A DNA stretch of 64,000 nucleotides from Chaetomium olivaceum (GCA_039881045.1 JAYWVB010000012.1:186001-250000); one strand, 5' to 3'. Positions 22,141 through 33,047 are shown, numbered from the stretch's first letter. Translations and numbers: made by a program. Notes: generated from the letters alone by a model not told the origin.

Positions 22141-24693
22141 TTATGTCCCAGCACCATTTTGAAAATGTGCCAAAACCCAGTCCTGCTGCCCCCAATCTTG
22201 TGTTGTCAGCCAGGCATTATCCAAGTCCTCCCCTCCGTACTGCAGCCCCTCCATCGTCGTCCACGTCGACATCATCAGGGGCGTAGGCATCGAGTTTGTT
22301 TGATCCCACTGCTGAGACTGGGTGTACGGTTGCTGGGGATGTTGTGATTGATGTGGTTGCTGGGGGTGTTGTGGTTGTTGTGGTAGTGGGGGCTGCGGCG
22401 CGTATGTTGATGTGGGAGGTGCCATGTCGGCTATTTCTTGTGTCGTCTCGGGAGAGACGCCTGTGTCATTTGTCAGCGGGCATGTCGGGAGTGCAACCGT
22501 GGGCACAATGCGGTAGAAGACATACCCATTGCTCCACCAGTGCGCATGGTGATGGTCTGGCGATAACGGAGGAGCACTTCAATGCCTCGCGCCGCGGACA
22601 CGACATGAGACTTGTGGAAATCGAGAATGCCCATGGCGCGGTCCCACGAGGACCTGGTCGGTTCCGTCTCAAGACTCACGCAGAGGTGCGGGGAGAGAGT
22701 AGCCACGAGAAGAATGGTGGCTGACGCGAAAGTAACTGTTCTAACGCGTTAGCATCGCCGTCGGTGATCCGTTCAAGGGGAACAAGTACGTACAATGCAA
22801 CGCGTACCACGCTGAGATACCCCCACTGGTGGCGAGGTTCGTGTGTATTTCTTCCAGCATTTTGTGCACTGTCTCTAAGCACTGGTTGCATATTTCGTAA
22901 TGGAGGCGCTCCTGGAACACCAATGATGCCGTTTGCACCGGGCCGGAATTTCGTGTGGCCCACCGTTGCGCCTCGGCGAGAAGGGAGGGGCGGAGAAGGA
23001 AGACCCTACAGAGCAATAACCGAAAGCGAAGCGCGTGGCTTTGTGTTTGAAAGAATTTTACTTCATCGTCTCGGAGATTATACTTGGAGTAATCAGCGCC
23101 TACGCGTAGGTGCTCGGGCATGTCGTTGAAAAGGTCGTCGACTTTGGAGTTGATGCCGAGAAGAGCGGCGGGGTCTGGTAGCGTGATGTCTTGACTTCCC
23201 GTTCTCAGTTTCACGCGCGGCGCACGCGTGGCTGCTCGCATTTCTTCGACGACTTGTAGGAGTTTTACCGTATAGATGATCATGTCCATGCGCGAGGGCC
23301 GACCCTCGGGCTGGCGCCCTTCCTCTGTGGTCGATAGATATTCTTCGTCGATGGCGAGAGGGAGAGGTGTCTCGGTAAGGCCTGGGACAATGGCACCGGG
23401 TCGAGCAAATATGGCGGAGAGAATCCTGTCACGCTGGTTACTAGACTGCACGCGAGGACTCGGACCGGACTGCCTACTGATCCAGTGAAACACAGCCGCC
23501 AAACCACACCCTCCGGCGCATCTCTCGTTCCAACTGGCTGATCTGTCTCTTTGGTGTGGTATGTAAGCCCAACCCAACCGCCACGCGTATGGCAGCGCCG
23601 GACATGAGCCAGCAACGATCCGCTCTGCCTGCGAAGTAAAGATACACGGCTCGGAGCAGAAGCAGCTGCACGATAGGGATCGAAGCGGCATCTAGAGTCT
23701 CGGCCGATATGAGGCGCAGAGACCGCTTGTAGAACTCGTCCCCATAGAAATACCTCTGATCAACCGGTATTTCCTCATTTCGGAGACAGGCCGTAGCTAG
23801 GATCATGTTCAAGGTGGCATAAAATAGGAGATCATCAAACGTTGGGCGTATACCGGCCTTTTGCTTCCACACGGCGTTGTATCTGGTCTTGAACATGGGC
23901 CAGTGGAGGAAGGGGAAGATGGATTGGAAATTCTGCCAGTACCGCTGAAGCAAGTCATCGATGACGTGACGTGGAGGAAGTACCAGGGCGTGGGGGTCGA
24001 TTTCATCCAGAGGCCGCTCCAGCGTCTGCATGGCAAACCCGGCGAGCTCTGGGAATGTGGGCGACTCGGACCCCGATGCAGGGGACTCTGACCTGGTAGT
24101 GGGATCGTGAGAATGGCGCGGGCCTGCTACTTCCAGGCCTTGGCGCATGAATGCCATGTTCGTTGCTGCCATCGGGTGGTCAGCACCAAAGGGGTCGCCT
24201 AGCCCTTGATGCTCCCTATTGTCATCGGCCACAGATGCAGCCAACCCGGAGCTTGACCCTAGAACAGGAGCGTGTTAGGTAGCTGCACCTCTTCGGTTGG
24301 GGGTTGTCCGTTCGGGGAGGCGCATTTACCGACTGATGGTGGTGCTGCATGTACATTTGGAGAAGCTTTGCGGGGCGGCATGCCGGGGTCAACACGAACA
24401 TCATTCTCGAGTTTCTGAAGTCTTCGATCAAGCTCAACCAAGGTCCTGCAAAGGTCAGCGCGTGTGTCGTTTGGGGCCTGCTTCGCTTACAGTGCTGCTG
24501 ACGGTTGCATAACACTGTCTGGATAACCGCATTTCTCGTCCCAGCCCCTGAGCGAGCAAGCGCTGCACACTGGTTTTCTTCCGTCGCATCCTGTCTTGCG
24601 TGCCCGGCAGGGGTTGCAGGCCAACCGCGCCTTGCGGCGCCGTTGGGGCGGTTGCCCTGTCTCCGCGACAAAAGTATGCTGTGGTGTCCCCAT
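22141..24693 (-). CDS. Zn2Cys6 fungal-specific transcription factor
   Basis: Nuclear DNA-binding regulator. Six exons: 24693-24491, 24445-24330, 24258-23478, 23425-22794, 22735-22526, 22460-22141. Their lengths sum to 2262 bases (753 residues), all junctions GT-AG. Residues 26-55 hold the binuclear cluster, spaced C-X2-C-X6-C-X6-C-X2-C-X8-C (CNPCRARKTGCDGRKPVCSA...). A short coiled dimerisation stretch follows (LDRRLQKLENDV). The central fungal_trans domain is seen in QSIFPFLHWPMFKTRY, RRVWFGGCVSLDQILSAIFARP and later FASATILLVATL. The C-terminus is Gln/Pro-rich (PQQPHQSQHPQQPY), an activation-domain-like tail. Targets cannot be read from the sequence; nearby cellulose-related genes make a carbon-use role possible, but that is speculation. 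Confidence 0.93.
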
Positions 24694-25936
24694 TGCAGGA
24701 ATTTGCCGGGGAAGGAAAAGTCACGATAGGTCTCTGACGAAAGTGACGAGGCCGCCATTACTCAGGACCACGCGGGTCCTCCAGAGGAAGAGCAGTGCGT
24801 GCCGCATTATGTAATGCGCCCAGCCTTTTGGTTGGGGAGCTGGTCGATTGGACAGCGGTCGAATATTGACAGGGGGCGAAGACAAGCGTTTGTTCAGTTC
24901 AGTCTTGGCCCAGTGGCCAGCGCCGATCGCGCAAGCCCAACCAGCAACCAGAACCGTCAGGAACAAGTGGTTGCTGCCGCCCAAGTGTCGGAGAGAAGAA
25001 TCCGCGGGAATGGTACCCAGCACCGGCAGAGCGTGCAGACGAGACATCGCCCATCCCGGCAGCGTGGATTCCGGTTGAGATGTTGACCGCCCCGGTGGAA
25101 GCTCAGATGATCATTCCACCTGGCTGGTTCTCGACGCCATGACTGTAGCCGAGCTGACGTTCCTTCGTGTTTCACTCTGTCAAGATTATAGACACCCGCT
25201 TTTGTTCCGGTAGCTGAAAAAGCAATATGACGATCGGCCAATCCTCTTTAGTGGTACTCGTATATGGGGTCGAAGCGTCTTGATCGCGATGACAGGGCAG
25301 GTAAGTCGAGGGGATCTGAGCACCCGTTTGTTGAGCCAGTTGTTCTGCAACTGTGTAAGAAACAATTTTAGGAGACAGCCTTTGCTCTGGGGAATTGGAT
25401 TAGCCGTACGTACAGTACATAATACAATCCTGAATTCCAGGTCCTGGATGTGAGGATGAAATCCAGGATGTGAGGACCGGGAGGAACACGGATCACGGAA
25501 ATGGTGGGGCTCCATGGTCCCCAACGGGCGGTCGCGGGGGATAATTTAAGTTCGGCGTCAAATAGCCCGGCATTGCTGTATTATCTCTGTCCTGTAATTG
25601 TTGTTATTTTTTCCTTTTCTTTTTTCTCTTTTTTCTTGTTGCGCTGCCTGACATACTGTCATTGTTGAAGACAGAGATGGAATTGATGATTTTCAGGGCC
25701 CTGTCGTGATGGTGGAGAGGGAAGAACGCGGGAACAGGGATTCGTGCTGCTTGCTAAACTTCCCCCACAGCGGGGATCCCACGAACCACCGAAAATCCCC
25801 TCCCGCAGCATCCTCTCAGCGAGCGCAACTAGCGAACAAAATCGGAGATTTGAGAACCGGGCTGGAAATAAATTGCAGTGCCTCGGTACGTCTAGGTATA
25901 GTACATACCTAGGTATCTAGTTCAACAATTCACAGC
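24694..25936. other. Spacer
   Basis: No gene seen. It holds a T-rich tract near 25596-25640 and the 12-base perfect palindrome ATACCTAGGTAT at 25905-25916. Confidence 0.5.
25905..25916. repeat. Palindrome ATACCTAGGTAT
   Basis: Perfect 12-base inverted repeat in the spacer. Related TACCTAGGT(A) sequences recur at 54264-54272 and 56243-56252. Confidence 0.5.
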
Positions 25937-26713
25937 TTACAGCGTTTTCCCCTCCGACAGCAACTCCACAAACTGGTCAATCTTCTTTCTCCGTGTCTCC
26001 TCTCGCTTCACGGTCGCGATGCGCCACAAAAATCCGTAACGCTTGGTCTTCCCCAGGCCCTCAAAAAAGGTCTTGGCCTTCTTGTTTCGATCGAGCGCGG
26101 CCTGAAAATCGTCGGGAACTTCCATCAAGCTGGACGACGAGTACGCCTTTTCCCACCGCCCATCAGCCTTCGCGGCGTCGATCTCTGCCTGCCCCGCCGG
26201 CCGCATGCGCCCTGTCTCAACGAGCACGGCGACTTTGGCGCAATTCCGCTGCGACCACATGCTTCGCTTGCGCCGCGGCGTGAACCGCTGCAGGAAGTGG
26301 TCCACATCGTGGCTCTTCTTCTGCCCGTCAATCCATCCGAAACACAGTGCGGTGTCGAGCGCCTCGTCGTAGGTAATGGATGCGATGGCGCTGCCCTTTT
26401 TGCTGATCTTTAACCACAAACCCGTCGGGTCGGTGTGGTTGGTCTCGAGCCACGTTTCCCAAGCTGCCACGTGCTCGAAGAGCCGGATCGGTGATGTTGC
26501 CGGGGATGCTAAGGATGCTGGGCTTGCTGGGGCTGCTCGTGTCGCTCGGGCTGCTGGGATTGCTGGGGCCGGTGTCGCCTTTGCTGTTTGCAAGGCTTTT
26601 GCGGCGAGCCTGGTGCTGGTGCGCGGCGACATGTTTTCCGGCGGTTGCTCACCGCGAGTTTCACTGATGGCTGGTCTGTGGTTCAGCTGAGGGTGATCTG
26701 GCTGGGGAGCCAA
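25937..26713 (-). CDS. YdeI/OmpD-associated-family protein
   Basis: Single-exon gene of 258 residues from the first ATG at 26713; the second ATG at 26632 (MSPRTSTRLAAKALQTAK) gives 231 residues and looks a more natural start. A low-complexity Ala/Pro/Ser/Thr stretch is followed by the YdeI domain: WLETNHTDPTGLWLKISKKG, YDEALDTALCFGWIDGQK, FTPRRKRSMWSQRN and a C-terminal KTKRYGFLWRIATVKREETR helix. The family is common in bacteria and scattered in fungi; its biochemical role is poorly defined. The Ala-rich N-terminus may be a targeting or linker region. Neighbours do not suggest a function. Confidence 0.85.
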   Translation of the reverse strand: MAPQPDHPQLNHRPAISETRGEQPPENMSPRTSTRLAAKALQTAKATPAPAIPAARATRAAPASPASLASPATSPIRLFEHVAAWETWLETNHTDPTGLWLKISKKGSAIASITYDEALDTALCFGWIDGQKKSHDVDHFLQRFTPRRKRSMWSQRNCAKVAVLVETGRMRPAGQAEIDAAKADGRWEKAYSSSSLMEVPDDFQAALDRNKKAKTFFEGLGKTKRYGFLWRIATVKREETRRKKIDQFVELLSEGKTL

Positions 26714-26880
26714 GGGAGCCGGGATGACAGCCGCTGATGATCAATTACAGGCCTTCGAGGGTTCGGGTTCTTGATTGTCATCTCCAAAACACCCTGGTCT
26801 AACATTGTCTCGGGACGAACTTAACTCACATACCGCGTAAGGAAATAACTAAGGTAAGAGGAAGTGGAAGAAATACCCGC

Positions 26881-27640
26881 TCACACCTTGACGAATTCCC
26901 ACACGATACCTTCAATACCTGCGTTTGCAACCAATTTGCCGTCCCTGTTGAAACCCACCGTCAATAGCTTCCAGAAGGTTTGGGTTGACTGCAGTAGGTA
27001 ACCTCCGTTTGGAAGATGCATCGCACTGAAATACTCCCATCCTTGATGATGCCTCACCTCCGCCTGCAGAATACCCCAAACATTGATCCAGATACCTTCC
27101 CGAAGCCGTGTTGCAAAACCCGAACCACCCGTCCTTCTCGACGCATAACCAGTGCCAACACCCCTTCCGGCTGGTGTTGTCCTCGAGTTGTAATTCGCCG
27201 TTCGTATGGCTGAGCACACGGCCCGATGCCTTTTCAACCATAACAAATGTCTGACCGGCACAAGGTACCGCATCGCGCGCGGCGGTATGATCCCAGAAAC
27301 TAGTAGCTGCGGTCGTTGTGATTTCTGTGAATATGGTCTCGGCGTCGGAATCTTCGTCCCGGTCGTTCCCCATTGTCCGTTTGGATGCCTCCTCTATCGT
27401 CTTTGTGTCCTTCTCTATCGGCGTGGGCTTATCCGCCATCGGCTTATACTCGTCCTCCATCGGTTTAGACTCGTTCTCCACCGGCTTGGACTCGTCGTTC
27501 TCGATCGTCTTGGACTCCTCCTCGGTTGACTTGGACTCGTCCTCGATCGTTGGCTTGGAAACAATGTCGCTGGCAATGCGTGGCCGGGGGGGCAAAGGGG
27601 GAGGCTTCCGGAAAGCAAACCAGCTCTTAGCCGCAAACAT
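26881..27640 (-). CDS. Beta-trefoil-like fungal protein with acidic repeat region; apparent one-base frameshift
   Basis: Start chosen at 27640 (MFAAKSWFAF); an in-frame ATG 40 codons upstream exists. Residues about 20-90 are a degenerate repeat of ESKPxEN/ESKTxE-like units, highly charged. The second half resembles, from memory, a widespread fungal family of beta-trefoil (fascin-like) proteins: VPCAGQTFVMVEKASGRV, CWHWLCVEKDGWFGF, HHQGWEYFSAMHLPNGGYLL, GIEGIVWEFVKV. The last two lie in another frame from the first two. The switch maps to the CCCC run at 27074-27077 (GGGG on the coding strand). Removing one base gives 253 codons in one frame, and no intron fits there. So this is either an assembly indel or a recent pseudogene. 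Function unknown. Confidence 0.68.
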
Positions 27641-28179
27641 TTCCTTGACTTGGGATATGGGCGGTCTGTGAAGAGATAGAAAGTCCAACAATTGTGCGGG
27701 GAAGCCTCTGTGAGCAGTGAGATAATCGGGCACGTGCCAAGGGCGCAAGTTGAAACACAAGGAGGCCTACAGCGTGGTCCTCGTCCTGGCTGAGGTTGTG
27801 GTTTTGAGCGCCACCTCGATCAACCAAACGCTTTGCTGGTCCAATCACCATTGGATTCGGGCAGCATTTTGACACCCAACAGCTGGATAGGCAGTTAACA
27901 GCATTTATTTTCAGGAAAAGCTCTCGAGTGGTTTCATTCAATGAGAATCAGAAAGAAGTGGTTTCTCTGGCCCTCGTAGATGCAAATCAATTTGGTAAAA
28001 AGTTGAATAAATGCCATACCAACTAGTTTAGCTGCTGCCGGGATGTGGAGAGAGCTGTTAAGGTTAGATAATCGAAGTTACTTGGTCTGAAACATGTTCG
28101 AAAAAAATCCGTGGTCAAGTTGAAATCAAAAAGAACCAATCCTCAAAATGCGAATGCTGGTCTTTGCCAGCTGTTAACT
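27641..28179. other. Spacer between trefoil gene and tRNA
   Basis: No gene supported; contains the probable 5' region of the trefoil gene. Confidence 0.4.
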
Positions 28180-28288
28180 CGATCCACCCAGGGGTCGAAC
28201 CTGGAACCTCCTGATAACTCGATCCGTTCCTGGGATGGCCCAGAATATGGAGTCGTAGTCAGACGCTCTGCCATTGAGCCAGCGGACC
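28180..28288 (-). tRNA. tRNA-Arg(ACG) with a 37-base intron
   Basis: Built by hand. The acceptor stem GGTCCGC (28288-28282) pairs with GTGGATC (28187-28181), with discriminator G at 28180. The D-arm is GCTC/GAGC. The anticodon stem TCTGA pairs with TCAGG, and the loop is CU-ACG-A plus A38. The T-arm is CCAGG-TTCGACC-CCTGG and the variable loop has 5 bases. The anticodon ACG (inosine at 34 after editing) reads CGU/CGC/CGA. The intron lies at 28216-28252, exactly one base after the anticodon (between 37 and 38), the canonical eukaryotic position. Internal A and B boxes would drive Pol III. Confidence 0.92.
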
Positions 28289-29832
28289 TTGTTGAATGGT
28301 TGCGGTTAAGTTTCCGGTTATTGGTGGAGGATGCGAACAGCAGGTGGAGTTGGACTGGCATCTGGGCCATTCAGGACACCGAGTTGCAGTTGAATCCGAA
28401 CAGAGAGCAAACGGACCCCTGAACCCCTTTTCCTCAGCTACAAACCACCACCAGTCGCCTACAAATACAGACACTGCACCGCATGACCTGTTTCCTCATA
28501 ACAACACTGGAACTACCCTCAAGGACCACCGTGCATTCTATCCATATTAACGAGAAGAATACGAATGTCAGTTGCATGTCGGAGTGAGGAACCGGTTCAT
28601 TTGCGGACTTGGCCGATCCCTCGCCTGAGCGACTTTGCGCTGGTTAATTCTCACGCGTCGCAGAAGACGCCAAGCTTCCAGAAACAACGTCTCTCGGGAC
28701 TCGGAGGGGATGCACGTCATCAACAGCAAAGGCGCTCAGGAAGAGGCAGTGCTCGTTCGAGCGGCACAAGACCATGTCTTGTCTTGAACGGCCCCAAATT
28801 GACCCCGCGTGTTAATCACCGGCCCTTGTTCCCGTCCGCCAGATGATTGAACATGCCGATCATTTGGGCGCGCAAGAAATCCTTGACTCGAATCCCGGGA
28901 CGAATGGGGAGCGTCACTCACATCAGATAGATGAAACGCACCCCACACTCTCGGCAAACGTCCCAAGCAATTCGAATCCACACTTTGGGGAGACTCGAGT
29001 TGACGAGTGCCTGTTGTGCCTTGTTTTATCCGGAAAGGCAAAGCTTTATGTACACATGCACGACAAGGTACAGGACTCGGCGGTCATGCCAGGAGACCAG
29101 AAACGGCAGAAGTACCGCAACGGTGAGTCCCGAAATTTCCAGTCCCTCCTCCTCCAGATGATCGACTTTGGGAATTTCCCCATTGTTCGACCACGGAAGA
29201 TGCGAGAGCAAGAGCACTTAGGAAGAGATCTGCGTATTCCTTCGGATTTGGTCCCTGAACCAGCGTTTCCCGCAAACGGCTTGGCTGAGGATGCAGAAGT
29301 GCATGTTTCGATTCACTTAGAAAAACAACGCTCACCAATCAGACATGCAACCGCCTGTCGGGATCCCGGGGGCTAGGATGCAAATCACGGCAGACAACTC
29401 CCACGCGATGCCGAGCACATTAGTTCTGTAGCGACGAGACGGGCGGATTCCCGGTGCAATATGGATCTGACAAGCGGCCGTTGATGCGGACGGCGTGCTC
29501 CCGCGCCAACTTGATGCTGACCCGGGATAGGGGCCAGGATCAACACGATCTTGTAATTAGGGTAAATAGGGCCATGGCCGCCCATCTGCACCCCAGACTT
29601 TTTTCACTCTGACCCGGGTCACTTGATATATGTACATACAACACGAGAATCACTCGTCTTGAGCGCTCTCTACTAGAGCTCGCGTATCTGACCTTCAATA
29701 ACTGTCGTCACACCCTCCATCAGCCACCCGTCCTCTGCCGCCCTCACAAAGCCACAACCCACAGAATCCCGACAACAAAGAACCACCACCACCACCACCA
29801 CCACCACACGATCAACCACACCAACCAGCACC
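28289..29832. other. Spacer upstream of AA9
   Basis: A 177-residue open frame at 28843-29376 has no recognisable domain and is not called. The last 50 bases before the AA9 ATG contain a CAC microsatellite. Confidence 0.45.
29783..29807. repeat. (CAC)n microsatellite in the AA9 5' UTR
   Basis: Eight or so uninterrupted ACC/CAC triplets ending about 25 bases before the ATG at 29833. Confidence 0.7.
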
Positions 29833-30777
29833 ATGCCCCCACCCCTCCTCCCCACCCTCCTCACCCTCTTCGCCCTCACCACACCCGCACTCACCCACTC
29901 CCACCTCGCCCACATCTTGATCAACGGCCAGCTCTACCACGGCTTCGACCCGCGGCCCAACGAACCCAACTCGGCCTCGCGCGTCGGGTGGTGGACGTCG
30001 GCGACCGACGACGGCTTCGTGACGCCCGCCAACTACACGCACCCGGACATCATCTGCCACCGCGACGGCGCGAGCCCGGCCGCGCACGCGCCCGTACGCG
30101 CCGGGGAGCGCGTGCACGTGCAGTGGAACGGCTGGCCCGTGGGGCATGTCGGGCCGGTGCTGACCTATCTGGCGGGGTGTGCAGGGCTGGATGGGGATGA
30201 GGCGGGGTGTACGGGGGTGGATAAGAGGGCGTTGCGGTGGACCAAGGTGGATGATTCGGATCCGGTGCTGGAGTTTGTGGAGGGGGCGGGGGAGAATGGC
30301 GGCGTGCCCGGGCAGCGGTGGGCGTCGGATGTGTTGATTGCGGCGAATAATAGCTGGCAGGTGGAGATTCCGAGGGGGTTGAAGACGGGGCCGTATGTGT
30401 TGAGGAATGAGGTCATTGCGCTGCATTATGCGGCGAAGGAGGATGGGGCGCAAAATTATCCGCTGTGTATGAATCTGTGGGTGGAGGGGGGGGAAGGGGG
30501 GATGGAGTTGGATGGGTTTGAGGCGACGGGGTTTTATAAGGAGGACGATCCGGGCGTGCGGTTGAATGTGAGTGCTGGGTTGGAGTCGTATACTGTGCCG
30601 GGGCCGACCGTTGCTGTTGGGGCAACGCCGGTGCCATATGCAGAGCAAACGATCAGCCTGTTCGAGGCCGAGGGGACGCCGGTGGTGGTTCTGAGGGGTA
30701 CGGAGACTGTGCCGTTTAGTGGGGGGCCTGCACCGACAGGGGAAGTGAAGACTAGGGGGAGGTATGACCGGAGTTAG
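29833..30777 (+). CDS. AA9 lytic polysaccharide monooxygenase, secreted, no CBM1
   Basis: Copper enzyme that oxidatively breaks cellulose or related beta-glucans. Single exon, 314 residues. A signal peptide of 23 residues ends so that the mature protein starts with His24 (HLAHILINGQ), the first ligand of the copper histidine brace. The second brace His is in GWPVGHVGP (residue 105). The usual pattern there is a double His (SHHGP), so this is a divergent member. NYPLCMNLWV contains the axial Tyr region, and LRNEVIALHYA is the conserved strand. C-terminal extension after about residue 230 lacks a cellulose-binding module. A companion to the GH7 and GH12 endoglucanases in the window. Confidence 0.88.
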   Translation: MPPPLLPTLLTLFALTTPALTHSHLAHILINGQLYHGFDPRPNEPNSASRVGWWTSATDDGFVTPANYTHPDIICHRDGASPAAHAPVRAGERVHVQWNGWPVGHVGPVLTYLAGCAGLDGDEAGCTGVDKRALRWTKVDDSDPVLEFVEGAGENGGVPGQRWASDVLIAANNSWQVEIPRGLKTGPYVLRNEVIALHYAAKEDGAQNYPLCMNLWVEGGEGGMELDGFEATGFYKEDDPGVRLNVSAGLESYTVPGPTVAVGATPVPYAEQTISLFEAEGTPVVVLRGTETVPFSGGPAPTGEVKTRGRYDRS

Positions 30778-30984
30778 GTCGAGTAGGTGGTCATACTGGG
30801 AGGTTGACTCCTGGGGTTCTATGTACATATTCTGTTTTGGCTGTTGATAACCACGAACATACTCCGGGAAATGCATCATCCTTTCGTACGCAATGGCTGC
30901 CCTATTCATGCTCCCGGAATTCCATATCCCGGTACAGATTTGGCAGGGAAAGTATCAGCTCGGAAGACAGGTGGCGTCTTTGTT

Positions 30985-31000
30985 TCCAGTTGGAATATTG
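30985..31000. repeat. Direct repeat, left copy (target-site duplication)
   Basis: TCCAGTTGGAATATTG, identical to 31120-31135; flanks the 119-base insert. Confidence 0.8.
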
Positions 31001-31119
31001 TTGTTGTTGTTGTTGTTTCCTACGCCGTTATACCCTACAGGGGGCGTGCCGGTCCTACTACTAGCTAGCCTATATAGGAAAACCGTGCTAGGGAGCCCTA
31101 GCCGGGTGAAAAACCTATA
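31001..31119 (-). mobile_element. SINE-like 119-base retroposon insert
   Basis: The insert lies exactly between two identical 16-base direct repeats. Read on the minus strand it starts TATAGGTTTTTCACCC and ends in (CAA)5 at 31015-31001, i.e. a simple-repeat 3' tail directly abutting the repeat. That is the structure left by LINE-driven retroposition of a short non-coding RNA. No reading frame of note, and no clear A/B box found by eye. It sits between the convergent AA9 and tyrosinase 3' ends. Confidence 0.65.
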
Positions 31120-31135
31120 TCCAGTTGGAATATTG
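31120..31135. repeat. Direct repeat, right copy (target-site duplication)
   Basis: TCCAGTTGGAATATTG, identical to 30985-31000. Confidence 0.8.
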
Positions 31136-31213
31136 AAAACGATCATTTGGGTTCATAAGTATTTATAACTATGGGGATTACCGAAGCGGCCGAACCCAGC
31201 AACCCAGCGGTTT

Positions 31214-32322
31214 TTAGTAACTGTAGCAGAATCCTGGAGTTCCAATCTCCATGACTGCCGAGACCTTAATATCGTCCGTAATGCCCATGAACGGCATAAT
31301 ATCATCGAGTGTGGCTTCTGTGGTGTTCTGGTCTTGTGTCTTTGGGCCAGCAAAATCCATGTTCCGAGCGGCCGGGTTCTCTTGCTGCCAGAGGGCCCAC
31401 AAGCGATCGACTTGAGTGTGATGGAGAAAGAAGATAGGATCTGAAAGAAATGCTTGTCAGCTCTGTACCATGGGCAAGCGTAATACCAACACGTACCGTT
31501 CGGTGATGTAGCAGGCGACATGTCGCCGCCAATGGCAGAGTGGACTGCTCCGTGCGGGCCACCTTCGACTTGGTAGCGGAAAGATGCATAGTCCTCAAGG
31601 GCGTGAATAGTCTCCACAGCCTCTTTGGTGTAGTGCTGAGCGAACATGTTACCAGGAAAGGCCGTTCCGTTGTTCCAGTTCCGGGCAAGGCAGTGCGGCT
31701 CATATCCTCCCATCGTGTAGGAGGGCGTCAATCCTTGTAGAGGCCCATCCACAAGGCATTTTTTCTTGCTGCTCTCTGTCCAGGGATCGACGCTCGGGTC
31801 GCCGTTGCCGCCAAAGCCGTGGATCGGGTCCCAGACAGGGGACTTGGTCACATCTGCCGTGTCGAGCGTCCAATCCCAGTACCTAGAATGTACCTGGATC
31901 AGCTGATTGAACCTCGGGTGTGACTTAAAGTCATACTCACGGCATCGGGCCAGTGTAACCGCATTCCAACAACGCTTGTTCGTAAACTTGAACGAACATC
32001 CTATGCCATGGCAGGAACATGGCCACCGTGTGAACTGTGGGGGTTAGCCGGGATTGGGATAAGTTTTATTGTAATGGTACGCACTGCTCTTATCAAGATG
32101 GGTATGAACGTAAGGGAAATCATCGTAGCGTGTGGTGCTGAGACCTAATCCAGACGGTTTGGTTTTGAGGCATAGGACAGCGTCGATGTACTGCGTCTGA
32201 AGTCCCGGGTCCAACTCTCGCCATTCCACACGCTTGACAGGGTTAACGCAGGTACCGTTCTGTTGAGGGATGAGCGCCGCAGCGCAGAGCTCGGCCGTGA
32301 CGATGAGCGAGGCGAAACGCAT
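31214..32322 (-). CDS. Tyrosinase-family (type 3 copper) protein, short secreted form
   Basis: Predicted monophenol/diphenol oxidase with a dinuclear copper centre. Four exons: 32322-32085, 32034-31941, 31882-31497, 31440-31214 (945 bases, 314 residues). The N-terminus is a secretion signal (MRFASLIVTAELCAAALIP). CuA site: HTHLDKS and IHTVAMFLPWHR, joined across the first intron (donor GTGCGT). CuB site: HGAVHSAIGG and DPIFFLHHTQVDRLW, joined across the third intron. The family YWDW motif is rebuilt by the second junction. There is no long C-terminal latch domain, so it belongs to the short secreted type. A paralogue lies 8 kb away on the same strand (40174-41570). Confidence 0.92.
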
Positions 32323-33047
32323 ATTGTACGTGACTGGGGCGATAACACTGAAGATTTCCTGGTCGTTTGAGATGTTAATCGCCGTAATTATAAAAAGGTT
32401 TGATAATTATATACCTACACAAGCACGGTGGGCCTCCGACGCCGAGTTAGCGGACTTGTGGAGGTCGGTGCATTCCCAAGAACTATCCGATATCATGGAT
32501 GGAACGGAGTACTCCTGGTTAAGCTTAAGGACCCAGCGAAGTTACAGGTTTGCCGATTCCTCGTCCATGTCCAAATAACTACCTCGTATTCGTAATACAT
32601 GGGCATGAACTCCAGACATGAGGCAGTGGCTGGGAGACATTCGCTTAGGTTACCCCTGATTGGTTTGTTTGCGGTTCGTCTTGGCTGCCTCTCGTATTCA
32701 CTCTCTTGCCCCATATGTTATCCACCGCTGCCGCGCACAGCCGCCGGTTGAACGACAGTAAAAGGCAAGTAAACCAGAGGTCTGGAAATAAGTACCGTGA
32801 ACCGATGTTTGCTGCCCTCGTACGTGCCCCCGGTCCTGTTCTAATACCTTACGGTCGGACCAGCGTGTCTCGTAGAACTGCGTGAAGTAACGAAAACCCC
32901 CAAACAAAAAAGGATCCGACTCGGCTCCACCGCCATGATCCACTTGACCATTCCCTCATTTCTGCCATTGCGTATAAATAAGTCTACTACCGGATGCAAA
33001 TCGGCGACACAGGCTGCCTCGTAATGTCCCGGAAGCGGGCTCCAGCC
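32323..33047. other. Spacer
   Basis: No gene seen; probable promoter region of the first tyrosinase. Confidence 0.45.

Noticed and set aside
28843..29376. 177-residue open frame on the plus strand
   Set aside because: Composition is not domain-like, a similar-sized frame overlaps on the other strand, and no promoter or splice context is visible.
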